64,000 nt of DNA from an uncultured Verrucomicrobiota bacterium (lineage in GTDB: Bacteria; Verrucomicrobiota; Verrucomicrobiia; Opitutales; UBA9783): the NCBI GenBank assembly GCA_946186275.1, contig CAMHMO010000006.1, positions 24,761-88,760 on the forward strand, in the 5' to 3' direction. This document shows, piece by piece, positions 1-8,212 of the stretch (the stretch's first letter is position 1; every line of letters starts with the position of its first letter). Under the pieces are notes generated by a model. That model was not told the DNA's origin. It did not search any database and saw only the letters and a list, made by a program, of their open reading frames with translations. Both the position numbers and the translations under genes were made by a program.

Positions 1-469
1 GGCGCTGTAACCACTTGTTTTTAACAGCATAAGGAAACGCATTTGGCCATGGGTCTCTTAAATCAAACAAAAAAGGAATACGTCTCTTTTTTGCAAATTG
101 GCAGGCGGCATATGAAGCAACAACATTTTGGTTGGAGCAAACGATTGTACCGATAGAATCGATATTTTCCAAAACGGACAACATCTGTTTGGCACAAACC
201 CAGTCGTGTAGATAGCGTTTAACGGAAATATTACGCTTATAACCAATACCAGGAACGTGGATGATTTTAAAATGCTCATTGACCCACTGGACGGAGCTCC
301 CATGCAAATTTTGCTTTTTACTATGCGAAAAACCACTCTTGATCCATGTAACATCGCAGTCGTTTTCGGAGAGTGCTTTTCCGAGAAAGACTGTGCGTCT
401 AGGTATATACCCTCCGCCAGGCTCAGGCGTCTCGTCGTAAAAAGCAATGAGAAGAACCTTTTTACGCAT
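1..469 (-). CDS. Glycosyltransferase family 4-like protein, N-terminal part (cut by window edge)
   Basis: Read from the reverse complement, an open frame starts with ATG at 469 and runs off the window after 156 codons without a stop. The start MRKKVLLIAFYDE followed by PEPGGGYIPRR is like the N-terminal Rossmann half of WbuB-type GT4 glycosyltransferases, which have a basic start, a hydrophobic strand and then a glycine-rich nucleotide-sugar loop. The later stretch FLFDLRDPWPNAF matches the D-(L)-RDxWP motif common in these enzymes. The start overlaps the stop of the upstream epimerase gene by 8 bases, so it is translated as the last visible gene of the sugar operon. Most likely it transfers the diacetamido-uronic acid or a neighbouring sugar onto a surface glycan; acceptor unknown. 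Confidence 0.75.
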   Translation of the reverse strand, partial: MRKKVLLIAFYDETPEPGGGYIPRRTVFLGKALSENDCDVTWIKSGFSHSKKQNLHGSSVQWVNEHFKIIHVPGIGYKRNISVKRYLHDWVCAKQMLSVLENIDSIGTIVCSNQNVVASYAACQFAKKRRIPFLFDLRDPWPNAFPYAVKNKWLQR

Positions 470-1547
470 CAATCGTTTGTTTTAAAAGTGAAACAATTTT
501 CCGCGCCGCGTGTCCGTCGCCGAACGGATTTTCACCGATAACGGGACTGTATGTTCTGGAAGAATCGAAAGTTGCATCCGAAAGATTACATCTCGTTTGC
601 CAACCGCATGCCGCGATTTGTGGCCAGCAATCTTCAAAATAAAAAAAGTAGCTGTATTTGTTGGCAAAAAATGCCTCCCGTTGAAGACCTCCTGAATCAG
701 TCACAACGAAGCAACAATCATTCACGAGAGCCAACGTATCTAAATATGCCAAAGGTGGCAACAGTAGAACGTTGGTTCCATTAAGATCGTTCAGTAAATG
801 ATGCTTCCGAAAACTCTTTTCCGTTCTCGGGTGTATCGGAAAAACAATCGGCATCCCGATACTCTTAATAAGACGAATCAAATTTTGACAACCTTCTTCC
901 GAATCAATATTTTCCGCTCGATGAAACGTCATGAGAACGTAATGTTCGGGGGATAAATGATGATCCGAAAGAACGGTTGATTTTCGAGAGGCGAGTAACG
1001 AAAACTGTCGGAATGTATCCAACATGGTATCGCCCGTTAAATACACATTCTGCACGATTCCCTCTTTTTTTAAATTTTCTATTTCATTTTGTGTACAGCA
1101 ACAATGAAGAGTCGTTATACGCGAAACGAGTGTACGGTTAATTTCTTCCGAAGGAACTTCCGTAACGCGATGTTGGCGCGCCAGACGACAACCGGCTTCA
1201 ACGTGAACAACGGGGATGTGTAATTTGGCGGTGGCTAACGCACCTGCCAAAGTGGAATTCGTATCGCCGTAGACGATGACAAAATCAGGTTTTTCCTTTG
1301 AAAGAACCTCATCGAGTCTTATTAGAATTTCACCGGTTACGGTATTCTGTGTTTTATGATGAAGTGAAAAATGAAACTTGGGGATGGGAAGAGGCAAATC
1401 TTTAAAAAAAACATCGCTCATATCGGCATCGTAGTGTTGCCCCGTATGAATAAGAACTTCCTCGATTCCTTGTGCCTTTAATTCCTGAGCAACAACGACC
1501 TCTTTCATAAATTGAGGTCGATTCCCGACAATGGTACAGACTTTCAT
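462..1547 (-). CDS. wbpI: UDP-HexNAc(A) 2-epimerase, WecB/WbpI type
   Basis: Non-hydrolysing UDP-sugar 2-epimerase of about 361 residues, normal family length. Family motifs are all visible: VGNRPQFMK at the N-terminus, HTGQHYD, GDTNSTLAGA, VHVEAGCR, PSEEINR, TFHRAENID, FPIHPRT and TDSGGLQREAFF. The start at 1547 (MKVCTIVGNRPQ) is preferred because an upstream in-frame codon at 1583 would add a non-conserved extension and overlap the preceding gene. It lies 8 bases after the aminotransferase. WecB converts UDP-GlcNAc to UDP-ManNAc, but its position after wbpA/B/D/E-like genes suggests the WbpI role: C2 epimerisation of UDP-2,3-diacetamido-glucuronate to the mannuronate. Sequence alone cannot separate WecB from WbpI with certainty. 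Confidence 0.88.
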   Translation of the reverse strand: MKVCTIVGNRPQFMKEVVVAQELKAQGIEEVLIHTGQHYDADMSDVFFKDLPLPIPKFHFSLHHKTQNTVTGEILIRLDEVLSKEKPDFVIVYGDTNSTLAGALATAKLHIPVVHVEAGCRLARQHRVTEVPSEEINRTLVSRITTLHCCCTQNEIENLKKEGIVQNVYLTGDTMLDTFRQFSLLASRKSTVLSDHHLSPEHYVLMTFHRAENIDSEEGCQNLIRLIKSIGMPIVFPIHPRTEKSFRKHHLLNDLNGTNVLLLPPLAYLDTLALVNDCCFVVTDSGGLQREAFFANKYSYFFYFEDCWPQIAACGWQTRCNLSDATFDSSRTYSPVIGENPFGDGHAARKIVSLLKQTIDA

Positions 1548-1555
1548 TCGTAACT

Positions 1556-2683
1556 TTACATCAACAATTCCGACATCCCGCAAACTTCACCAACCTCTTC
1601 TTCCGTCAAATACGGCGACATGGGCAGGCTGAAAACGGTTTGAGATACCTGTTCGCAAACAGACATATTGCTTACATGCGGAAAGTGCTTGTATGCCGTT
1701 TGCAAATGAAGCGGTTTCGGATAATAGATAACCGTTGGGATGCCACGACTGCCGAATGCTTCCATTACCTGCTTCCGAGCCGACGGATCGGTTGTCCTTA
1801 AAGTGTACTGCGCCCAAACGCACGTATCATTTGTCGGGTGGAGCGGTGCTTGAAAGCGCGATTGGAATGCCTTTGTATAACGTTCGGCAATCTTGTTACG
1901 AAGGATAATTTCCTTCGGAAACAATTTCAATTTTTCAATTAAAACAGCGGCTTGCAATGTGTCCAGGCGGCTATTTTGTCCGATGCGAACATTATCGTAT
2001 TTTTCGGTTCCTTTGCCGTGTTCACGCAGGCTCCGAATAAGCGCATCCGCTTCGTCGTCGTTGGTGAAAACGGCTCCGCCGTCGCCGTAGCAACCGAGCG
2101 GTTTTGCCGGAAAAAAGCTGGTGGTTGCGATGGCGCAATCGTGACAAGAGCAAACCATATAATCGTTATGGGTACAGCCGAACCCCTGCGCACAATCGGA
2201 CATGACCCATAAGTTGTTTTCTTTTGCAACTTCGTTAACAGCGGTATAGTCGGCAGCCAACCCGAATAAATCGACTGCGATGATGCCGGCTGCTTTTAAA
2301 GATTGTTTTTGCGCTTCAAAAACAGCTTCCTTCAGGCTTTTAATGCTCAAATTGTAGGTTTTGTTATCGATATCGACAAAAAACGGAATGCCGCCGCAGA
2401 GCACAACCGCCTCTGCTGTTGCCGCAAAAGTTAAGCTCGGAACAAAAACGACATCATCTTTTTGCAGATGCATCGCTTGCAGAGCCAGAACTAAAGCATC
2501 GGTTCCGTTCCCGCAGGTAATGGCGTGCTTGACGTTTGCAAAACGTTGCAGTTGATTTTCAAATTCGATCACCTCCGGACCGTGGATGTACTGACCGTGG
2601 TCCAAAACCGCACGAATGGTATTATCAAAAGCCTCCCTGTGCAGTTGATATTGACGTCTCAGATTAATGAACGACATTTTCAT
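1556..2683 (-). CDS. wbpE: PLP-dependent DegT/DnrJ/EryC1 sugar aminotransferase (WbpE-like)
   Basis: Fold-type I aminotransferase of about 375 residues. Visible hallmarks are the N-terminal [13 protein letters not shown], the [14 protein letters not shown] stretch, [11 protein letters not shown] in the cofactor-binding loop, the SDCAQGFGC segment, and [15 protein letters not shown], whose lysine is the PLP Schiff-base residue. Start at 2683 ([10 protein letters not shown]) makes a 4-base ATGA overlap with the acetyltransferase stop. An in-frame GTG lies 6 bases further upstream. In WbpE the enzyme transfers an amino group from glutamate to C3 of UDP-3-keto-GlcNAcA, between the WbpB and WbpD steps, which fits the neighbours on the same strand. 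Confidence 0.88.
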   Translation of the reverse strand: MKMSFINLRRQYQLHREAFDNTIRAVLDHGQYIHGPEVIEFENQLQRFANVKHAITCGNGTDALVLALQAMHLQKDDVVFVPSLTFAATAEAVVLCGGIPFFVDIDNKTYNLSIKSLKEAVFEAQKQSLKAAGIIAVDLFGLAADYTAVNEVAKENNLWVMSDCAQGFGCTHNDYMVCSCHDCAIATTSFFPAKPLGCYGDGGAVFTNDDEADALIRSLREHGKGTEKYDNVRIGQNSRLDTLQAAVLIEKLKLFPKEIILRNKIAERYTKAFQSRFQAPLHPTNDTCVWAQYTLRTTDPSARKQVMEAFGSRGIPTVIYYPKPLHLQTAYKHFPHVSNMSVCEQVSQTVFSLPMSPYLTEEEVGEVCGMSELLM

Positions 2684-3243
2684 AGGCACTTTTCAAGTCG
2701 ATGACTGTTTAGTTGATATCGTAACCCGCAACGGGCGCATTTCAAACTTTTAGGTAACTTTTCACCGTACGCGCAACGCCAACCGATTTGTCGTGCGGGA
2801 TTACCGACAACGCAGGCATAAGGCGGTACGTCTTTTGTGACGACGGCTCCTGCTCCGATAAAACAATATTCCCCCAGCGTTACACCGCAAATGATCGTTG
2901 CGTTTGCGCCGATAGTTACGCCTTTCTTGACCAAAGTTTTGAGAAATTCATTTTTTCGTTCGACCGCCGCTCGCGGATTATAAACATTCGTAAAAACACA
3001 ACTCGGACCGCAAAAAACATCATCTTCCAGTTGAATACCGTTATAGACGGAAACGTTGTTTTGGATTTTACACCGATTGCCGATACGCACGTTTCGGTCG
3101 ATGAATACGTTTTGCCCGATGTTGCAATTTTCTCCGATGACGGCACCCGGCATAACGTGACAGAAATGCCAAATCTTCGCACCTGCGCCGATGGTACATC
3201 CTGCATCAATGCAGGAACTTTCGTGAACAAAATAATCACTCAT
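2680..3243 (-). CDS. wbpD: Left-handed beta-helix N-acetyltransferase (WbpD-like)
   Basis: Hexapeptide-repeat acyltransferase of about 187 residues. Repeats of the [LIV]-G-x-x-x-x kind run through most of it, for example [25 protein letters not shown] and [16 protein letters not shown], ending in [21 protein letters not shown], the usual C-terminal cap. The start at 3243 ([13 protein letters not shown]) overlaps the WbpB-like stop in an ATGAGTGA arrangement, showing translational coupling; an earlier in-frame start at 3300 would lie inside the upstream gene. By context it acetylates the 3-amino group of UDP-GlcNAc3NA using acetyl-CoA. The C-terminus carries CARCGLRY and a further Cys, unusual but not clearly functional. 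Confidence 0.87.
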   Translation of the reverse strand: MSDYFVHESSCIDAGCTIGAGAKIWHFCHVMPGAVIGENCNIGQNVFIDRNVRIGNRCKIQNNVSVYNGIQLEDDVFCGPSCVFTNVYNPRAAVERKNEFLKTLVKKGVTIGANATIICGVTLGEYCFIGAGAVVTKDVPPYACVVGNPARQIGWRCAYGEKLPKSLKCARCGLRYQLNSHRLEKCL

Positions 3244-4195
3244 GATCCAAACTTTCCTGTGCCAGCTGCAACATGTGAAGAACAGCCAGTCCTTCGTCAA
3301 TGTTTGTTCGCGGTTGTTGACGAGTCCGCATGCAATCGATGAAATGCTGGCACTCGGCCTTTAACGGCTCGGTCGAAGGTAAAGGAATGTCTTCGGGATC
3401 CGTCTTTTCAGTGACAACCGATTGCCCGTCTCGCGCATAGATGTGACGATAAAGCTGCAACTTTTGTTCGGGCGGCAACATATCGTCGAATACCAGCATA
3501 CCTTCGGTACCTCCGATAACCATCTTGTGTTCTTTGAAGGGATGAACCCAGGAGGTGCAAATCTCTACACAAATACCCGAAGCGTAAGCAATATGGATGT
3601 CTACGTGATCGGCGATCTTATCTCCAAAGTAACACTGTCCATGTGCGGTTATTGAGGCAATGTCGGATTGCACGAGACTATGAACGACGGAAAAATCATG
3701 CGGTGCAAAACTCCACAGAACATTTTCGTTTGATCGAACTTTTCCAAGACTGAACCGATGTGAACGAATATATTTCAGATTGCCAATGGCACCGTCAGCC
3801 AGAAGATGTTTAATGGCTTCGATCGCCGGATGATACTGCAAAAGATGCCCCACAAGCAGTATCTGTGAAGTCTTTTGTAATGTTTCCTTTATGTTCAGCC
3901 CTTCCGCTTCTGTTAATGCCAGCGGTTTTTCGACAAAAACATCCTTCTTTGCTTCCAATGCTTCGATGCACAATTTGGCATGCAACGAAACCGGAACGGC
4001 TAAGACAACTCCCTGTATGGAAGTTTCCTTTAAAATGTCTTCCCAAGATCTTGCAGGTATATGATATTTTTCCGAAAAAGTTTTTGCGACTGCTTCAATC
4101 GGATCACAAACCGCCGCCAAGGCTCCGAGTTCATGAAAATTACGAACCAGATTTTTACCCCAATAACCACACCCGATAACCGCAATGTTTTCCAT
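3236..4195 (-). CDS. wbpB: Gfo/Idh/MocA-family oxidoreductase (WbpB-like UDP-GlcNAcA 3-dehydrogenase)
   Basis: NAD-binding Rossmann start [17 protein letters not shown] is followed by the family motif VEKPLALT (EKP), typical of Gfo/Idh/MocA enzymes. At 319 residues it matches WbpB/WlbA, which oxidise C3 of UDP-GlcNAc uronate. The C-terminal half has the usual beta-sheet domain ending in a short helix. It begins 3 bases after the wbpA-like stop and overlaps the following acetyltransferase start, so it is inside one transcription unit. The exact substrate is inferred from gene order; the family as a whole is broad. Confidence 0.87.
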   Translation of the reverse strand: MENIAVIGCGYWGKNLVRNFHELGALAAVCDPIEAVAKTFSEKYHIPARSWEDILKETSIQGVVLAVPVSLHAKLCIEALEAKKDVFVEKPLALTEAEGLNIKETLQKTSQILLVGHLLQYHPAIEAIKHLLADGAIGNLKYIRSHRFSLGKVRSNENVLWSFAPHDFSVVHSLVQSDIASITAHGQCYFGDKIADHVDIHIAYASGICVEICTSWVHPFKEHKMVIGGTEGMLVFDDMLPPEQKLQLYRHIYARDGQSVVTEKTDPEDIPLPSTEPLKAECQHFIDCMRTRQQPRTNIDEGLAVLHMLQLAQESLDHE

Positions 4196-4198
4196 GTT

Positions 4199-5479
4199 TT
4201 ATGCCTCGTAAACTTTGCATCTCGGGTGGTAATCGATCATGGCATTCCGCGTATCCACGATGCACTGTGCATGTTCCGCAATCATTCCATAGGACAAATT
4301 TTTGTGTTTCGTTAAAATAATACAAACATCGTATTCTGTGATGGTATCGGGAGACAAAGAGATTCTCTTTTTGCCTTTTAAAAAAGGATAATCACGAAGA
4401 ACGGGAATCTCGGGTATGTAAGGATCGCTGTAATCCACGCAAGCACCAAGCCTTTGCAATCGCTCCATAATCGGAAATGCGGGCGACTCCCGTAAGTCAC
4501 CGACGTCGGCTTTATAGGTAATCCCGATAATAAGAATATTCGCCCTTTTTGTTGATTTACATTGTTCGTTTAATGCCTGAACGACCTTCTCAACCACATA
4601 GGCATGCACGCGGAAGTTAATTTCTCCCGCCAGTTCAATGAAGCGCGTATGAATTCCGTATTCTTTGGCTTTCCAGGTTAAATAAAACGGATCCACTGGA
4701 ATACAATGCCCTCCTATCCCGGGACCCGGATAAAACGGAGTAAAGCCGTAGGGTTTGGTTTTGGCCGCCTCGATGACTTCCCAAACATCAACGCCCATAC
4801 GATCGCAAATAATTTTCATCTCGTTAACGGCAGAGATATTGACGGCGCGAAACGTGTTTTCCCAAATTTTAACCATTTCGGCCGTTGAACAGGAAGAGAC
4901 GGGTATCACTGTCTTAACGATTTGTGAATATAATTCGATCATCTTTTCGGCGCATGCTTCCGTTACGCCGCTGACGATCTTCGGGACATTATCAAAATTC
5001 GACTGCGGATTTCCGGGATCTTCGCGTTCCGGTGAATATCCGAGATAAAAACCAACTCCGACCTTCCCGAAAGCCTTTTCGAGAAGCGGTTGCAGTACTT
5101 CAACGGTCGTTCCAGGATAGGTCGTGGATTCCAACACGACCAGCACACCCTTGGAAGCGTGATCCGTAATCGCCTTGACACCCGACGAAACAAACGATAA
5201 ATCGGGTGTATGTTGCTTGGTGAGCGGTGTCGGAAGGCAAATCATAATTGCCTCCGCTTCTTTTAACACGGACGGATCGGACGAAAGTTTCAGCTGTCCC
5301 TTTTTGATGGCTTTCCGAAAAACGGAAGCATCGAATCCCGTTATCCCGCTGATGCCCTTCGATAAATCGGTAATTAAATGTTCGTTGATATCAAACCCGA
5401 TACCCTTAAGCCCTTTCTCGAGACAACGCTTTAATAAAGGTTGCCCGACATAACCGAGCCCTAAAACTGCTACCTTCAT
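4199..5479 (-). CDS. wbpA: UDP-N-acetyl-D-glucosamine 6-dehydrogenase (WbpA-like)
   Basis: UDP-sugar dehydrogenase of about 426 residues and first gene of the sugar operon. The start at 5479 gives MKVAVLGLGYVGQPL, the exact dinucleotide-binding beginning of the family; an upstream in-frame start at 5521 adds a poor extension. Other marks: CLPTPLTK, ESTTYPGTT, GYSPEREDPG, the C-terminal part of the active site in GPGIGGHCIPVDPFYL (catalytic Cys in GGHC), and GITYKADVGDLRESPA. It oxidises C6 of UDP-GlcNAc to the uronic acid in two NAD+ steps. The 217 bases upstream to lgt hold the likely promoter and a CT dinucleotide repeat. Confidence 0.9.
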   Translation of the reverse strand: MKVAVLGLGYVGQPLLKRCLEKGLKGIGFDINEHLITDLSKGISGITGFDASVFRKAIKKGQLKLSSDPSVLKEAEAIMICLPTPLTKQHTPDLSFVSSGVKAITDHASKGVLVVLESTTYPGTTVEVLQPLLEKAFGKVGVGFYLGYSPEREDPGNPQSNFDNVPKIVSGVTEACAEKMIELYSQIVKTVIPVSSCSTAEMVKIWENTFRAVNISAVNEMKIICDRMGVDVWEVIEAAKTKPYGFTPFYPGPGIGGHCIPVDPFYLTWKAKEYGIHTRFIELAGEINFRVHAYVVEKVVQALNEQCKSTKRANILIIGITYKADVGDLRESPAFPIMERLQRLGACVDYSDPYIPEIPVLRDYPFLKGKKRISLSPDTITEYDVCIILTKHKNLSYGMIAEHAQCIVDTRNAMIDYHPRCKVYEA

Positions 5480-5545
5480 GCCTTTAGTTTTCCTGCAGTT
5501 GGCTCCGACCAAAATTGCCAACCTTCACGCGATTTGAGCAGGAAC

Positions 5546-5562
5546 CTCTCTCTCTCTCTCTC
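5546..5562. repeat. CT dinucleotide repeat in the leader of the sugar operon
   Basis: Eight CT units in a row (GA on the transcribed minus strand), 67-83 bases before the wbpA start. Read on the minus strand they lie in a tiny ORF (ATG at 5564) of about 13 codons. The repeat could alter leader length or a purine-rich ribosome-attracting sequence by slippage. Confidence 0.7.
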
Positions 5563-5696
5563 ATGAAGGACGCTTTACAGCTTTTCGCAAAAGCTACCCT
5601 GATGTTTCGAGTTTTTTTATCGGATGTAAAGTGTTTTTTTGTGGAAAATTTAAAAATTTCGGTATGTTAAAAAGGAACTTTTGCTTGAGAATTACT

Positions 5697-6512
5697 TCAT
5701 CCAAACACACAACCTCCTTGCGGATATTTTTTAACATAAAAACAACAACCGGCACCGATAAGGACCATGAAAATCGAATAAAATTGTCCGCGCGAAAAAC
5801 AATCGATAAGTTTCGCGTCCGGTTCGCGGAAAATCTCAAGAATATATCGGATGAGACCATAGTAAATCAGAAAGCGGCTTGCCAACAGTCCCGGACGTGT
5901 TTTCAAGCGGGTATTTTTACGAATGAAATGCAGGCTCAAAAGGAATAAAAGTAAACCTTCGCCGCCGGCTTCGTATAATTGGGATGGATGGCGCGGCAGG
6001 GGACTGTTCGGGAAAATGACCGCCCAAGGAACATCGGTGACGGTTCCGTAAAGTTCGCCGTTGATAAAGTTCGCACAGCGACCGAGAAAAATCCCAAAGG
6101 TTCCGAGCGGGACGGTCAGATCGGCAAGTGAAAAAACAGAGTAACGGTAACGACGACCGAACAGCAAAAGTGCCAAAAAAATGCCGATTAACCCGCCGTG
6201 GCTCGCCATTCCGCCTTCCCAGACGGCGAAAATTTCAAGCGGTCGAGCCAGGTAATAGTCGAATTTATAGAATAATGCGTACCCCAACCGACCGCCGAGC
6301 AACATCCCGCAAAAAATGGCGAAAAGAAAATTTTGTTGTTGTGTGCCATTGAGTTTCAGCCTTCCGCGTGTGTGTTCATGTTTGAGGAACCAAGCGGCGA
6401 AGACGAAAGCCGACAAATAAGCAACTCCGTACCAACGAATACCCTGTATCGACCACGAAGGCGGGAATTTGACAAGAAACGGATCGAGGTTGTGAACCCA
6501 ATAACCGAACAT
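5697..6512 (-). CDS. lgt: Prolipoprotein diacylglyceryl transferase
   Basis: Polytopic membrane protein of 271 residues, typical for Lgt, which moves the diacylglyceryl group from phosphatidylglycerol to the lipobox Cys of prolipoproteins in the inner membrane. Visible motifs: IRWYGVAYLSAF near the N-terminus (the R-(W)YG motif), WEGGMASHGGLIG with the essential H-G-G, and GRCANFINGELYG, which keeps the Asn-Phe-Ile-Asn-Gly-Glu core though the usual Gly-Asn is Ala-Asn here. The late HPSQLYEA stretch is also conserved. It starts 16 bases after the small pyrophosphohydrolase gene stop on the same strand. Several small lipoproteins elsewhere in the window are expected substrates. Confidence 0.93.
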   Translation of the reverse strand: MFGYWVHNLDPFLVKFPPSWSIQGIRWYGVAYLSAFVFAAWFLKHEHTRGRLKLNGTQQQNFLFAIFCGMLLGGRLGYALFYKFDYYLARPLEIFAVWEGGMASHGGLIGIFLALLLFGRRYRYSVFSLADLTVPLGTFGIFLGRCANFINGELYGTVTDVPWAVIFPNSPLPRHPSQLYEAGGEGLLLFLLSLHFIRKNTRLKTRPGLLASRFLIYYGLIRYILEIFREPDAKLIDCFSRGQFYSIFMVLIGAGCCFYVKKYPQGGCVFG

Positions 6513-6528
6513 ATCGTTCGTTCAGTTT

Positions 6529-6888
6529 TTACTCTTTTGCCTTCTCCGAATAACCGTCTTCCTGGCGTTGGAAATTGACCGCGTTTTTCTTCATATACGT
6601 GTCGAACAGATCGTCGGCGCTCATCCCGAGGGTTTGAGCCAGGCAAATGACAAAATGAAGAATATCAATCAGTTCGACCTTGGCGTGTTCAAGATCCGAT
6701 TTTTGATAATGCGCCCACCATTTCCACGGAACGCAATCAACAAGCTCCGAAACTTCCTGCTGTAACGCACGCGTGAACTTTAAGAGCCATTCTTCGGGAG
6801 CGTTTTGTAAAATTTTTTGTGCATCCGCACCGAGAATACGCACATTGAGCTGTTCCTGTTTCTCAAAAAGTGCATCCAGTTTATCCAT
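6529..6888 (-). CDS. Dimeric dUTPase/all-alpha NTP pyrophosphohydrolase-like protein
   Basis: Small all-helical protein of 119 residues. The helix with QEVSELVDCVPWKWW followed by ELIDILHF fits the E-x-x-E...E-x-x-D metal-binding pattern of the all-alpha NTP pyrophosphatase superfamily, and the PWKWW stretch is typical of the dUTPase_2 (phage/firmicute dimeric dUTPase) branch. It likely hydrolyses dUTP or a related nucleotide to the monophosphate. It sits directly upstream of lgt (16-base gap) and downstream of tRNA-Lys on the same strand. Substrate is inferred from the motif only. Confidence 0.75.
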   Translation of the reverse strand: MDKLDALFEKQEQLNVRILGADAQKILQNAPEEWLLKFTRALQQEVSELVDCVPWKWWAHYQKSDLEHAKVELIDILHFVICLAQTLGMSADDLFDTYMKKNAVNFQRQEDGYSEKAKE

Positions 6889-6901
6889 AAACGCCCGAAA
6901 T

Positions 6902-6976
6902 TGGTACCACGGCAGGGATTCGAACCCTGAACCAATGGCTTAAAAGGCCACTGCTCTACCGTTGAGCTACCGAGGC
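6902..6976 (-). tRNA. tRNA-Lys (UUU)
   Basis: Cloverleaf of 75 nt with encoded CCA. The anticodon loop CTTTTAA gives UUU between a 5-bp stem; the T loop is TTCGAAT. The acceptor stem has one U-U mismatch at the fourth pair. Confidence 0.92.
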
Positions 6977-7229
6977 ACATCCGATACATCTTCCATTCAA
7001 ATCTTTTTAATACCGCCGTCAAGTTTTTTGCGTTAAGTTTTTTTGTTTTTTTGACGGGAGAAGTTGGGAGAGTGGAATAGCTGTCTAATCCTGCTTATTT
7101 TGGCAGTTTCGTGAAAATTTGCAAATTCATTGCCGACGGCTTCTTCTTTTTGATACCGAGTGATACTTTTGCGTGAGGTGTGTCGGCAGGTTGATTGACG
7201 CAAACGGTCGGGTTTGCTGGTATAAGGCA

Positions 7230-7961
7230 ATGCGGTGGAAGTGTACCGTTGCCTACGACGGAACCGAATTTTGCGGGTGGCAGAGCCAGGTCAATCATAA
7301 TGCGGTGCAGGATGTGATTGAGGCGCGGTTGTTTGAGATTTTTAAGCGTTTTGTTCGTATCCACGGGAGCGGGCGAACCGATGCCAGCGTGCATGCGCGC
7401 GGGCAGGTGTTTCATTTCGATGCGGATTGGAAGCATGCTCCCGAGGCGTTGTTGCGCGCTTTGAACCGCAATTTGCCGCCTGCCGTTCGCATTATGCGCG
7501 TCGAAGCGGTTGATGATACGTTTCATGCGCGTTTTTCGGCACATCAAAAGCGTTATCATTATTACTTCCAACCGTATCCCGCGGATCCGTTTGAAGCGCG
7601 CTATGTGTGGTCGGTTCCGTGTCCGAAGCTCGATATGCATCTTTTGGAAGCGGCGGCGCGGTGTTTTGAGGGAACGCACGATTTTCGCGGTTTTGCCGGG
7701 AAGGTGTTGCCGTGTGAAAATACCGTCAAAACACTGACATCGGCGGGTATTTTTAAGGAAAACGACCGCTTTGTTTTATCGCTGACGGGTTCCGGATACC
7801 TTTACCGCATGGTTCGGAAAATCATGGGTGCGTTGGTGATGGTTGGTATCGGGAAAATTGATATTTACTTCATCGAGCGGCGGTTGCGATTGGAAAATTT
7901 AGACTATCCGATCATGACTGCGCCCGCGTGCGGATTGTTTTTGGAGGAAGTTCTTTATTAA
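7230..7961 (+). CDS. truA: tRNA pseudouridine synthase A
   Basis: TruA makes pseudouridine at positions 38-40 of the tRNA anticodon stem. The start at 7230 gives MRWKCTVAYDGTEFCGWQ, the classic N-terminus (YDGT..GWQ), with AAGG just upstream as ribosome binding site; the longer frame from 7173 is not conserved. The catalytic aspartate is in GSGRTDASVHARGQ. Further marks are FSAHQKRYHYYF, GTHDFRGFAG and SGYLYRMVRKIMGALV. Length of 243 residues is slightly short of the E. coli enzyme but normal for the family. It is the only plus-strand gene here, with minus-strand genes on both sides. Confidence 0.93.
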   Translation: MRWKCTVAYDGTEFCGWQSQVNHNAVQDVIEARLFEIFKRFVRIHGSGRTDASVHARGQVFHFDADWKHAPEALLRALNRNLPPAVRIMRVEAVDDTFHARFSAHQKRYHYYFQPYPADPFEARYVWSVPCPKLDMHLLEAAARCFEGTHDFRGFAGKVLPCENTVKTLTSAGIFKENDRFVLSLTGSGYLYRMVRKIMGALVMVGIGKIDIYFIERRLRLENLDYPIMTAPACGLFLEEVLY

Positions 7962-8212
7962 AGGGCGTTGGATTGACTGTTTGTAAAACCCAGGAAAAAA
8001 CATAACGGAGCCGTGGCGAATTTCGTTCGGAAATAAAAAAAGCCGTTACGTACATGGGTTGTTTGAAAGCGGGTGCCCGTTCAATCGTTAAGGGTGTTTC
8101 GGAGCATACGTACGCAATATACTTTGTTTTTTACGTGAAACACCGCGTGTCCCGAAGAAAACACCGCTTTTCCGGAAAATAATTTCTATTCAGGGCGAGC
8201 TTCGTGCGAAAA

